Below the pieces are notes generated by a model that saw only the letters and a program-made list of their open reading frames with translations, made no database searches and had not been told where the DNA came from. A stretch of DNA of 64,000 bases from Methylococcus capsulatus str. Texas = ATCC 19069 (lineage in GTDB: Bacteria > Pseudomonadota > Gammaproteobacteria > Methylococcales > Methylococcaceae). Of this stretch, positions 7,886-16,071 are shown piece after piece (the first letter of the stretch is position 1; every line of letters begins with the position of its first letter). Location of the stretch: positions 677,982 through 741,981 of the forward strand of contig NZ_KE384224.1 in assembly GCF_000424685.1 (NCBI RefSeq), read 5' to 3'. Made by a program: the position numbers and the translations under genes.

Positions 7886-9214
7886 TTATATTTTTATCAA
7901 ATTTCTAATGTAATATAAGTTTATCTTTTGTATTATAATACAATAAGCCATTATAATTATGCTGTAAGCAGAGAACCACATCGATGCCTGAATCGAATAA
8001 GCAGAGCATACCATCGATAAGACCCCCAAAGTATGAACAAACAATGATCTACCATAACTCACGAGACTTATATACTGTGCAATAAATGATACGACAAAAA
8101 AAGCAAACATATAATAATCGTATCCGAAATCTGCAATCATGCGTGGAATCGAATTTACCTGACACCATCCATAAGGTTGAGGCGGGTAGCCTTGGTAATG
8201 CTTATGCCCGAATAAGTCATCTGGTATATGCTCCACAAGACCAAATTTTGTTAATATCCTATACGGCCCATCAAACAAGAATTTACCAAAGAGTTTCCCA
8301 TAGGTTTGCGCCTCTGATGCGTGTGTGCTTGTAGATACCAATGAATCAGATACATACAAGAAAAGTTCGATTGGACTGGTCGTTCTATCAGTACCTAATT
8401 CCAGAATGTTGTCACTAGTCCTCAATATACCAAATAGAGAAAACATTGTGGAAGCAAAAACAATAAAAATAAACGCCCTAACCATAAAATACAATCGCCT
8501 CTTTTTATTAGGAGAAACACGGCGAATCCTGTTTTGATATAGAACAAACGACAGTATGTAAAATAAGGTGCCAACGACAATATTTATTCTCCCGCCTATT
8601 GATAATCCGTGAAACACCAATCCAAGCCACAATGGCAAAAGTGACCGCCACCTAATCGCGCTCTTTTCGACATCTATGATAGCGAAATAAACTAGAATCG
8701 GATATGAAGCGTAAAAAATATAAGACATGATCAAAAAACGCTCATCTGTTCCCTCTATTACAGCAACTTGTCTGACGGAGGACAAACCACCATGCGTCAC
8801 ATAACTGACTAAAAACTCGAAAAATCCGATAAAAAGAAATAAAAAAGCTATCTTTTCACGATACCTGTCGATTAATATAATTCTATTAACCATCGAATGG
8901 CGATGAACATAATCTCCCATTTTTCGTTTGATTGAGTAGACAATAGAAGCCAACACAAAGCCGCAGGCACTGCTTATAAACATTTGCATCACCAGCTCTT
9001 TACTTCCTTCGTCAAAGATATATCCATAAAAATAATGGTCCTCCCTCGACTTACGCAGCTCACCACCCAGTATGGCAAGTGACCAAGCCACCCAGAAAAC
9101 CACCTCGGCTGTAATAATTCTTTTTGTAAGCAGAAAGCAAATATAACCGCTCAGCAAAAGGATGCCTAAGAGATATATATAATAAGAATCAGAATTTGCT
9201 ATTTCTGTTATCAC
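7886..9214 (-). CDS. Wzy-like O-antigen/EPS repeat-unit polymerase
   Basis: A 442-residue integral membrane protein with about ten hydrophobic segments, for example IYLLGILLLSGYICFLL, VVFWVAWSLAILGG, IAFLFLFIGFFEFLVSYV and YYMFAFFVVSFIAQYISLV. It has a large polar loop before the last segments (GPYRILTKFG, then GYPPQPYGWCQ). This is the architecture of oligosaccharide repeat-unit polymerases, which are recognised by topology rather than motif. It is the only polymerase candidate in the cluster and lies next to glycosyltransferases, which supports the call. Codon use is very AT-rich compared with most of the window, as expected for an imported O-antigen gene. Confidence 0.7.
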   Translation of the reverse strand: MITEIANSDSYYIYLLGILLLSGYICFLLTKRIITAEVVFWVAWSLAILGGELRKSREDHYFYGYIFDEGSKELVMQMFISSACGFVLASIVYSIKRKMGDYVHRHSMVNRIILIDRYREKIAFLFLFIGFFEFLVSYVTHGGLSSVRQVAVIEGTDERFLIMSYIFYASYPILVYFAIIDVEKSAIRWRSLLPLWLGLVFHGLSIGGRINIVVGTLFYILSFVLYQNRIRRVSPNKKRRLYFMVRAFIFIVFASTMFSLFGILRTSDNILELGTDRTTSPIELFLYVSDSLVSTSTHASEAQTYGKLFGKFLFDGPYRILTKFGLVEHIPDDLFGHKHYQGYPPQPYGWCQVNSIPRMIADFGYDYYMFAFFVVSFIAQYISLVSYGRSLFVHTLGVLSMVCSAYSIQASMWFSAYSIIIMAYCIIIQKINLYYIRNLIKI

Positions 9215-9258
9215 GGCTAAATCAAATAAATATTATTAACCAGCATGTCATCGAGGTA

Positions 9259-10128
9259 TCAAGTAATATACAATTTTATGTACGGATGTAACTTCTTGAT
9301 AACAAGTTTTGCTCGAAGTGGAGTATGTTTTGCAATAAAATTTTTTATTTGGTGTCTCCAAAGAGCGTACATATACGCATTGCAAACCTGCTTTGGATAG
9401 ATTGGGAACAAGTCATTGTTATTGACGTATGACCTGAAAGACTCCCTCAAGACGCGGTATTGGAGTCCTTTGATGTATCCGTCCGAGATTCGCTCGTCGC
9501 CATGAAGACAATAGTGGAACAGCGCCTCATTGACGTAAGAGTAGCTTTCAATCGACGCAAAATATTTGTATATGAAGTCGATGTCCTGCGTTCTCAGCAA
9601 TTTGGGATTCCAGACAAGACCTGGAGGGATAGAATCACGCCGCATAAGGAGTGACGATATATGAGGACTAATGAGATTGCGTATAAAATCATGCGGGTGT
9701 CTATTATTATTATAATAATTCAACACCATACCACTCTCGTCTACTGTTTCAAAATCACATATAGAACATTGGGTATTTTCTGACTCTATTTTAGAGACCT
9801 GTATGCTTAACATTGATTTCTTGATCAGATCGTCTGAATCAAGAAACATGATGTATCTACCGGTGGCAAGCATCATTCCATGATTTCTTGCTACACACGC
9901 GCCTTGGTTAGGTTGCTTTACATAGCGAATCTGTTTGTTCGAATCGGCGCTTTTATCAGCAAGCCCACGAACTATTGATTCCGTCGAATCCGTGGAGCCA
10001 TCGTCGACTACTATTATTTCAACTTTGCCATAATCCTGGTCCAATACTGAGGAAATCGTACTTTCAATTCTTCCGGCGCGATTGTACGTTGGTATTATAA
10101 CTGTCACAGCGTCCATGGAATCATTCAC
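9259..10128 (-). CDS. Glycosyltransferase family 2
   Basis: A 289-residue GT-A fold transferase. It begins MNDSMDAVTVIIPTYNRAGRIE, then has LDQDYGKVEIIVVDDGSTDST and the donor-binding RNHGMMLATGRYIMFLDSDDL with the DSDD (DXD-like) metal site at roughly residue 98. These are the diagnostic GT2 motifs. The C-terminal half is basic, ending KLVIKKLHPYIKLY. It probably adds a sugar to the lipid-linked intermediate; specificity unknown. AT-rich composition is shared with the polymerase gene 45 bp downstream. An internal ATG (MDAVTVI, 10116) is an alternative start. Confidence 0.88.
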   Translation of the reverse strand: MNDSMDAVTVIIPTYNRAGRIESTISSVLDQDYGKVEIIVVDDGSTDSTESIVRGLADKSADSNKQIRYVKQPNQGACVARNHGMMLATGRYIMFLDSDDLIKKSMLSIQVSKIESENTQCSICDFETVDESGMVLNYYNNNRHPHDFIRNLISPHISSLLMRRDSIPPGLVWNPKLLRTQDIDFIYKYFASIESYSYVNEALFHYCLHGDERISDGYIKGLQYRVLRESFRSYVNNNDLFPIYPKQVCNAYMYALWRHQIKNFIAKHTPLRAKLVIKKLHPYIKLYIT

Positions 10129-10132
10129 CCCT

Positions 10133-10782
10133 TCATGCCGAACAGGTTTGTTTGTCGGTCTTCAACCTGAATACGGCAATATAGCCGGTGGTTCTTGACA
10201 GCATGTTGAATGTGATTGCCTTCAATATCAGGAAAAACCGCGAAATGAAGAAAAACAAAAACCTGTTTGGCAGTGTTCTTATGTATCTCGAACGCAGGTT
10301 ATAAGGAATCAGCGAATCGCGGCGGAATCGAATATCGACCAGTTCAAGCCTGAACCTGGAATGATACTGTCTAGAAGCATTGCGATCAGAGAACAACAGA
10401 AGCAATCCTTCTGGATAATATGGCTTTATATTGGGCACCTCGAAAAACCTCAATTTCTAGATTTCAGCAATCGGAAAATCAATGTCTTGTAGGACGAAAT
10501 TTAGTAAAAACGGTAGTTTTTCGAGGTGCCCTATTGTCGATGCGAGATGACATCAGAACCCTTTTCGCTCATATCGGTATCGACATAACACTCGCAACCC
10601 GCGGCCGTCGCCTTTTTCACCATCTCGGGAGAGATATCAACCCCAACGATATTCTGATATCCCATGCCCTTCAGCAGCAACATGTTTTCACCAATACCAC
10701 ATCCTACATCAAGAATGCGCGCGGACTTTCGGACATATCTACCAAAGCAGGACGCCAAGGTTCTTCTATCGAATTCTTGCAT
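10133..10782 (-). pseudogene. SAM methyltransferase remnant interrupted by a MITE
   Basis: The N-terminal part (10782 to about 10532) reads MQEFDRRTLASCFGRYV, then RILDVGCGIGENMLLLKGMG and GVDISPEMVKKA, a class I SAM-binding domain. The C-terminal part (about 10432 to 10133) reads IKPYYPEGLLLLF, then SRQYHSRFRLELVDIRFRRD, IPYNLRSRYIRTLPNRFL and TTGYIAVFRL, the tail of the same family. A 99-bp inverted-repeat element sits between them. From memory of this family, about 60 residues that normally join VDTDMSEKGSDVI to the VKPYYPEG-like segment are missing, and removing the element with one target copy leaves the halves out of register. So a deletion accompanied or followed the insertion. Non-functional as it stands. 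Confidence 0.75.
10433..10531. mobile_element. 99-bp MITE with 16-bp terminal inverted repeats
   Basis: The left end reads GGGCACCTCGAAAAAC (10433-10448) and the right end is its exact reverse complement, GTTTTTCGAGGTGCCC (10516-10531). The element is flanked on both sides by TATT (10429-10432 and 10532-10535), a 4-bp target duplication. It has no coding capacity and no transposase, so it is a non-autonomous miniature element mobilised in trans. The terminal repeat is reminiscent of IS5-superfamily ends, but I cannot name the parent insertion sequence. It lies inside the methyltransferase remnant. Confidence 0.85.
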
Positions 10783-10791
10783 ATATACCGT

Positions 10792-11418
10792 CTACGGTTT
10801 CTTGAAGACAAAAAAACGATGATAGGGCATCTCATGAATTCGGTAGGTTTTTTCCAGTACCGCATGAGCAGTCAAATCACTGACGATGCGTGATAGCGGA
10901 TAACCACGCTTGTTTATTTCCCAATAATGCTGCCCATCGAACGTATGTTCCGGCGAACGGAGCTGCGGGCGCGGCACAAGAAATGGGTGCGTACCGAATT
11001 TGGGCACATGGATCTGGTATCGCCATACCCCTCTGGCATCGGGCAGGCTGATGACCACATGGCGTTTACTGACGCGCACCATCTCAGAAAACGCTTTCAA
11101 TGAATGCTCATACGGCAGGTGCTCCAGCATCTGGAAAGCGCAAACCACGTCATAGGTCGCATCTTCGAAAGGCATGTCGGTTGCGGAAGCCACATGATCG
11201 GGCTTCAGTTCTGGATCAAAATCCAGGGTTTCGACCGCTATTCCCAGTGCCGTCGCCATGTGCTTGAATAGTCCGGGCCCCGGGCCAATCTCGAGCACCT
11301 TTTCCGGATCGAGCCGTTGGACTTCATCGAGCTGATGCCAGAGGCTTGACCATCGCTCCTTCGACATATAACGATGAAACTCATAGATGGATTTATCGAC
11401 TTGTTTTTCAAAACGCAT
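10792..11418 (-). CDS. Class I SAM-dependent methyltransferase
   Basis: A 208-residue methyltransferase of the Methyltransf_11 type. Motif I is VLEIGPGPGLFKHMA (about residue 41), followed by TLDFDPELKPDHVASATDMPF, VVCAFQMLEHLPYEHSL and HVVISLPDARGVWRY. These are normal SAM-binding landmarks. It probably methylates a glycan or a lipid-linked intermediate; the substrate is not readable. It starts one base after the flippase stop region and is followed by the broken methyltransferase, so the cluster carries several methyltransferase genes of which three are disrupted and this one is intact. Confidence 0.8.
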   Translation of the reverse strand: MRFEKQVDKSIYEFHRYMSKERWSSLWHQLDEVQRLDPEKVLEIGPGPGLFKHMATALGIAVETLDFDPELKPDHVASATDMPFEDATYDVVCAFQMLEHLPYEHSLKAFSEMVRVSKRHVVISLPDARGVWRYQIHVPKFGTHPFLVPRPQLRSPEHTFDGQHYWEINKRGYPLSRIVSDLTAHAVLEKTYRIHEMPYHRFFVFKKP

Positions 11419-11419
11419 A

Positions 11420-12736
11420 TCAGACCGTATCCGCTATTGATTTGAGCAGCGGCTTGCCGCTGTGAACGATGACCCACAGGATCAGCCACGTATAGGCGAC
11501 AACGCCGAACCCCGAAAACAGGGCGATTGCCGCTACATCGCTTTTGAAAACGACATAGCCGAGATAAAGCGCGAGCACCTTGGTGCCCGTACTGAACAAC
11601 TCGTAGATGAGCAGGCCGCGTTGAAGCCCCAACGCCGGAATGGCCGATACGGCCGGCTTGTTGATGTATTGGAAGAAAAGCCAGAGCGACAGCCATTGTG
11701 CATAGACGCCGGCGGTTTCCCATTCTGCTCCAAAAATCAATCCAAACAGCATCGGGCCCGCGGCGATCACGACAAGGAAAGGCAGCGCGCCGCTGAGCGC
11801 CAGACCCAGGGTCGCCTTGACGATCAACCCTTTTGCATCTTCCCCGCGATGTATTGCCTCGTTGATGCGCGGGTAAAAGACCTGCATGACCGATGTGCCG
11901 ATAAGGCCAGCAGGCAAAGCCAACACGCCGGAAGCGATAGAAAAGAAGCCGACCTCGGATGGACCGAAACAAGTGGCGAGCATCATGACCGGCAGGCTTT
12001 GCGAGAAGGTATTCAGCAATTCTTGCGGGGTACGATACAGCGGGAAGTCACGATGGCTCTTGGCAAGCGTCCATGCGTTCGAGGGGGGATCCGAAACCTT
12101 TGCCGCAACCGGCTGGATTGCGCGTGACATGCGCCAGCCAAACAGCGCCATGGCCGTTCCCAGCAGGCCATTCAAGATGTTCATGACAATCAGCGCTATC
12201 GCTGCCGGGTAGGCGAATCCCAATCCCGCTTTCGCCGAATTGATCAAAAGCGCCTGCCAGATTGCGATTCTGGCTGTCAACGCGAAGGCTTTCTTCCTTA
12301 TCAGCCACTGGCTGGCCACCCGGTTGACGACGGAGACCATCATGAACACCGGGATGAGGTAGATGAACGCAGCAATCTTGCCGGCGTTCAGCAAGTCAAG
12401 CAGTTCGGACCCATAGAGAAACAAAAGGACGGCTGCCAGGATGCACATGCCGATGCCGATATAGATCGACAGCCGGGCCAGTCCGGACGCCTCGGCATCG
12501 CTTTTAGGCAGGACGATGGCAACCGGGTAGTTCATGGCCGCGACGGTCCCGAGTATACCCGCGACGGACATGAACACGCCCTGGATGCCGTATGCCTCGG
12601 GGCCATAAAGACGGGTGACGATGGGCGAAAAGGCCATCGTAATGCCCTGAGCAGCCGCCGTACCGCCGGCAACCGCGAGGACATTGCGAACGAACGGCCG
12701 TCTGGTGAACTGAAATATCGTGTGGCGCACTGACAT
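11420..12736 (-). CDS. Polysaccharide flippase (Wzx/PST-type)
   Basis: A 438-residue polytopic membrane protein with about 12 hydrophobic segments, beginning FVRNVLAVAGGTAAAQGITMAFSPIVTRLYGPEAYG (quoted VLAVAGGTAAAQGITMAF, then PIVTRLYGPEAYG). That start is the standard N-terminus of polysaccharide_synt family exporters. It includes DFPLYRTPQELLNTFSQSLPV, also common in this family. It should flip undecaprenyl-linked repeat units to the periplasm, working with the Wzy-like polymerase at 7886-9214 and the initiating transferase, possibly the WecA/MraY-type enzyme at 28935. Composition is closer to the chromosomal average than the genes to its left. Confidence 0.85.
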   Translation of the reverse strand: MSVRHTIFQFTRRPFVRNVLAVAGGTAAAQGITMAFSPIVTRLYGPEAYGIQGVFMSVAGILGTVAAMNYPVAIVLPKSDAEASGLARLSIYIGIGMCILAAVLLFLYGSELLDLLNAGKIAAFIYLIPVFMMVSVVNRVASQWLIRKKAFALTARIAIWQALLINSAKAGLGFAYPAAIALIVMNILNGLLGTAMALFGWRMSRAIQPVAAKVSDPPSNAWTLAKSHRDFPLYRTPQELLNTFSQSLPVMMLATCFGPSEVGFFSIASGVLALPAGLIGTSVMQVFYPRINEAIHRGEDAKGLIVKATLGLALSGALPFLVVIAAGPMLFGLIFGAEWETAGVYAQWLSLWLFFQYINKPAVSAIPALGLQRGLLIYELFSTGTKVLALYLGYVVFKSDVAAIALFSGFGVVAYTWLILWVIVHSGKPLLKSIADTV

Positions 12737-12870
12737 AATTTTTCAGCGAGTGGCGGGTAACCCGGATGCAACGCCGGGGCATCCGGGGCTCCCAATCCGG
12801 ATCAAGCCGGAAAGGCCGGGTAGCGCGCGGCCAGACACCGGAACGGCGCGGGCATCGCGGTCGTAGGAGT

Positions 12871-13447
12871 TCATGACTGGCGCCCGGCCAAGATGTGCCG
12901 CATGGCTTCGGGACCGGGTTCCAGCCGGATGAGGTCGTTCAGCGTGTCGTCCGCTCCTGCCATGCCGGGTTCGCTCATCCGCCCTTCGTCCGTCAGGAAG
13001 TACCGTTGACTGGAGCGCCAGGCACCCAGCCCCGCCGGCTCGATCGACTCGGCCACTTCGCAGGCGGCCCGCCAGTGGCTTTCGCCATCGTATATCCCGA
13101 TGGGAAAGATCGGGGGGTGATTTGTTCGGCTCCACGATCCGGCCCCTTTTCACCAGGTCTTGATACAGCCGGCCCGCATACACCAGGCTGCGCCGCACCA
13201 TCCAGAGGGCACGGCGGCCTTGGAACTCGATGAGCAGGTAGACATGCGGCCCGTCGTCCTCGGGCGTCACCCGCCAGATGGCGTCGTCTTCCCGTTCGCG
13301 CAGGTCGTCGGTGACATGACCGCCGCCCCCCTTCTCCAGGCCGCCGTAGTCGACCCGGGACACCCCGTCTTCACGCACGAAGCCGCGTGGCAGGTCTTCC
13401 ACGATGAGGGCGCGGGCGAAGACGTGCCTGTACGATCCGTCATGCAT
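12871..13447 (-). pseudogene. Rpn-type nuclease/putative transposase, frameshifted and truncated
   Basis: Starts MHDGSYRHVFARALIVEDL, the standard opening of Rpn (YhgA-like, PD-(D/E)XK) proteins, and continues with VTDDLREREDDAIWRV and VYLLIEFQGRRALWMVRRSL (D...E-x-Q nuclease core). After RIVEPNKSPP the family sequence continues in another frame (IFPIGIYDGESHWRAACEVAE, then GAWRSSQRYFLTDEGR). Deleting one base in the 6-C/G run at 13112-13117 rejoins them. Even repaired it would be about 192 residues, shorter than full Rpn proteins of roughly 300, so the C-terminus is missing too. Rpn proteins promote RecA-independent recombination. This is a degraded copy between the flippase and a second nuclease-like gene. 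Confidence 0.75.
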
Positions 13448-13510
13448 GGTCGTGCAGCAGGTTCCGGTTCGGCAATGGGTGGGGCCTGTTCACCAATGAG
13501 AGCCTGCTTT

Positions 13511-14401
13511 TCAGGTCTCGAATACCGCGGAAAGGCTTTCCGCGTCCAGCAGGCGTTCGGCCCAGGCCTCCAGCCGTTCGGGCGGCGCCTGCTGGATGCG
13601 TAGTTCGGCCCACTCCGGCAAAGGCCCAAAGCGACGGATGAGCAACCGGCGCAATACCAGAGCCTCCCCCATTCGGCGCCCTTCCTGACGGCCTTCCTGA
13701 CGCCCTTCCTGACGCCCTTCCTGACGCCCTTCCTGACGCCCTTCCCGACGTCCCTCCTGGCGTCCTTCGGCGAGAACCTCCTGGTAAAAGCGGGTTTGCC
13801 TGAGATCGATGTCGGTAATGCCCAGCATAGCTTGTATCTCCTCGCGGCTGCTGCGCGGTAGTTTGTAGATCAGTATGGTTTCGATGAAATTGAGCAGTTC
13901 CAGGTCCTGGACTGGCCGCTGGATCATTCCGGCGGCACGGGCCAGTGCGACGTCAGTATCGTCGACGATCAACCGCAACAAATCCCAACCCGGGGTTTCG
14001 CTATCTTGCCCGCTGAGGACACCGAGGTCTACCCGCCGCACTTCCGGCAAACTCAGCAGGTTGGCGTAACCGCGGGGAATGCGCTCGATGCCGGCGCTGG
14101 GATACAGGACCAGAGCGCGCCATTCGCGGGGATGCGCCAGCCGTTGCAGGTAGAGGAAGATTTCGGCGAACAGGCGCCGATACAGCGTGTCGTCGGGCTG
14201 AAACTGGACTTCGATGAAAACATGGGGGTCGTCGCCGTCTTCGATCGGCGACAGCACGCCATCGATCCGGAAAGCGGCCTGTTTGAGCTCTTCGGACCGG
14301 AAGCGGTAGTGAGCCGCCCGGCCAGGGTCGAGGCCAGCCAGATCAAGGGCCACCGCCGGCCATTGACGAAAGAGTTCATGAAACAGGGTGTCGGTCTTCA
14401 C
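13511..14401 (-). CDS. DUF2887/Rpn-like PD-(D/E)XK nuclease family protein
   Basis: A 296-residue protein starting at a GTG that overlaps the TviB-like gene stop (GTGA). The N-terminal half (TLFHELFRQWPAVALDLAGL, FRIDGVLSP, HVFIEVQFQPDDTLYRRLFAE) has the D...E-x-Q arrangement of the DUF2887 branch of PD-(D/E)XK nucleases, often annotated as Rpn family/putative transposases. The middle is an Arg/Gln/Glu/Gly tandem repeat (RQEG units at about residues 213-240), then a DUF4351-like C-terminal helix (LVLRRLLIRRFGPLPEW). It has no role in polysaccharide synthesis that I can infer and is probably a mobile or selfish gene carried in the cluster. Confidence 0.75.
   Translation of the reverse strand: MKTDTLFHELFRQWPAVALDLAGLDPGRAAHYRFRSEELKQAAFRIDGVLSPIEDGDDPHVFIEVQFQPDDTLYRRLFAEIFLYLQRLAHPREWRALVLYPSAGIERIPRGYANLLSLPEVRRVDLGVLSGQDSETPGWDLLRLIVDDTDVALARAAGMIQRPVQDLELLNFIETILIYKLPRSSREEIQAMLGITDIDLRQTRFYQEVLAEGRQEGRREGRQEGRQEGRQEGRQEGRQEGRRMGEALVLRRLLIRRFGPLPEWAELRIQQAPPERLEAWAERLLDAESLSAVFET
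13681..13764. repeat. 12-bp tandem repeat inside a coding region
   Basis: Seven head-to-tail units based on CTTCCTGACGCC on the + strand: four are exact or differ by one base at 13681-13740 and the last two are more diverged. The unit is a multiple of three and encodes RQEG on the minus strand, so copy-number change would lengthen or shorten a charged linker without frameshift. Confidence 0.9.
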
Positions 14402-14550
14402 AACCGTCCATCGACTTGATGGGCCGGAAACAGGTACTTGACGTCGTACAGCACGGCGCCGGGACGGCCATGGGCGCGGATGGCGAAGGCGCCCTGCCGG
14501 CGGAACTGGTCATGGGCGACCGCCAGGACGATGGCGTCGTACCGTCCGAC

Positions 14551-14558
14551 GGGGGGGG
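14551..14558. repeat. 8-base poly-G/C tract
   Basis: Homopolymer at the frame break of the TviB-like gene; seven bases would keep the frame open through the family C-terminus. Confidence 0.85.
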
Positions 14559-15310
14559 CTTTCGAGGACGTCGATGCCATATTCATGCCTGGCCTCTTCC
14601 CGATCGATCCAGGGATCGTGGACTTCCACCTCGGCGCCGTAGCTCCGCAGTTCGTCGATGATGTCGACGACGCGGCTGTTGCGCAGGTCCGGGCAGTTTT
14701 CCTTGAAGGTGAGGCCGAGGATGAGTATCTTCGAGCCGCTGACCGGGATATGGTGCTGCATCATGAGCTTGGCGACTTGTCCAGCGACGTATTGCCCCAT
14801 CTGGTCGTTGATGCGGCGGCCGGCGAGGATCATTTCCGGGTGGTAGCCGATTTCCTGCGCCTTGTGGGTCAGGTAATAGGGATCGACTCCGATGCAGTGG
14901 CCGCCAACCAGACCGGGACGGAACGGCAGGAAGTTCCATTTGCTGCCGGCAGCGGCGAGCACTTCGCTGGTGTCGATACCGAGCTTTTGAAACAGCATGG
15001 CGAGTTCGTTGATCAGGGCGATGTTGACGTCACGCTGGGTGTTTTCGATGACCTTGGCTGCCTCGGCGACACGGATGCTGCTGGCCGGGTGGGTACCGGC
15101 TTCGATGATGCGACGGTAGAGGGCATCGACGAAGGCGGCGGCTTCGGGCGTGGAACCGCTGGTGATTTTTTTAATGGTGGTGAGGCGGTGTTCCTTGTCG
15201 CCCGGATTGATGCGTTCGGGGCTGTAGCCGACGAAGAAGTAGCCAGTCGATCCGTCGGTTTCGCTGCGTCTTGATTCACTGTGGGTCGATGTCGGCACGG
15301 AGTGAAAAGC

Positions 15311-15378
15311 ATTGCCCTCACCCCACCCCTCTCCCAAAGGGAGAGGGAGAGCCTCGCGGGCGCAGGCGAGGCCGGATT
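15311..15378. repeat. Palindromic repeat inserted in frame in the TviB-like gene
   Basis: Contains a perfect inverted repeat, CCCTCTCCC (15327-15335) and GGGAGAGGG (15339-15347) with an AAA loop, preceded by TGCCCTCACCCC, and followed by a second smaller inverted repeat GCCTCGC...GCGAGGC (15351-15372). The same core with the same lead sequence occurs at 38919 and, inverted, at 39115. Read on the minus strand it encodes [13 protein letters not shown] without a stop. The full extra coding segment relative to homologues spans roughly 15239-15365. Confidence 0.85.
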
Positions 15379-15971
15379 CACGCTCGAGGATGGGGACACA
15401 GACTTCTTCGGTGCAACCGGGGTAGACGGTGGATTCGTAGATGACCAGGTCGCCCGGCTTGAGCAGCCGCCCTACGGTCTGGCTGGCTTTTTCCAGAGGA
15501 GTGAGATCCGGGCGCTTGTAGCGGTCGATGGGCGTCGGCACGGTGACGATGTAGACGTTGCAGCCGGCCAGATCGTCCGGGGTGGTGGTGTAGCCGAGGT
15601 GCCTGGCGGCCTCGAGATCGTCGGGTGTCGTTTCGAGCGTGCTGTCCAGGCCGGCGCGAAGCTCGTCGATGCGTGCCTGTTTGAGGTCGAAGCCAAGGGT
15701 GGGGAAGTGCTTGCCGAATTCCACGGCAAGCGGCAGGCCGACGTAGCCAAGCCCGATGATGGCGATGCGGACGTTGTCAGGATTCATTGGATGGTTCAGG
15801 CGCGCGCGAAACGGATGACAGGAAGTTGGATGGGGTGGCGATGCGGCGATCGCCCGGACGCGGCGCGTGGTTCTTGAACGAACCGGTGGGCTGGTTCCGC
15901 GGGAGAAAGAGCCGCTGGCCGAGCCGGAAGTCTGCTGGCGGGAATGGTCGGGAGCATGACGCTTCGCTGCA

Positions 15972-15986
15972 CGTTCAACACTTGAA
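15972..15986. promoter_or_regulatory. Candidate EPS-regulator operator upstream of the TviB-like gene
   Basis: Perfect palindrome GTTCAACACTTGAAC (6-bp arms, 3-bp centre) about 185 bp upstream of the TviB-like start. It matches 13 of 15 positions of the palindrome in front of the EPS-associated regulator gene (18561-18575, read on the minus strand as GTTCAACGCCTGAAC). Candidate binding site of that regulator; inference only. The rest of this 284-bp intergenic stretch shows nothing else I can name. Confidence 0.5.
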
Positions 15987-16071
15987 CACCAAGCATAGCC
16001 GGCCGAAGCGGGGTAGCAAGGGTCCTTTCGAAAAATTTTTTGGGGGGTTGCCGGAGAAATTAAGAGCCCTT

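Larger units (their letters stand above)
14398..15787 (-). pseudogene. TviB/WbpA-like UDP-sugar 6-dehydrogenase, frameshifted near its end and carrying a repeat insertion
   Basis: UDP-N-acetylhexosamine/UDP-glucose-type 6-dehydrogenase. Start at 15787 ([23 protein letters not shown]-binding GxGxxG). Then [49 protein letters not shown], the catalytic-Cys motif [16 protein letters not shown] (about residue 297) and [20 protein letters not shown]. Two anomalies. First, about 38 residues (around [13 protein letters not shown]) separate ESGL from FFVGYSP, which are nearly adjacent in homologues; this segment is a translated palindromic repeat. Second, at the 8-G run 14551-14558 the frame breaks after DVLESPP; deleting one base continues to [15 protein letters not shown] and a stop at 14398. 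Repaired length is about 462 residues against about 425 usual. It would supply a uronic-acid sugar for the repeat unit. Confidence 0.8.

Noticed and set aside
10334-10356. GTTCAAGCCTGAAC as a third EPS-regulator site
   Set aside because: It has 4-bp instead of 3- to 5-bp matching spacing, lies inside coding sequence of a pseudogene, and is likely chance.
13681-13764. Possible CRISPR-like repeat
   Set aside because: Units are 12 bp, contiguous, without spacers, and lie within a coding frame.
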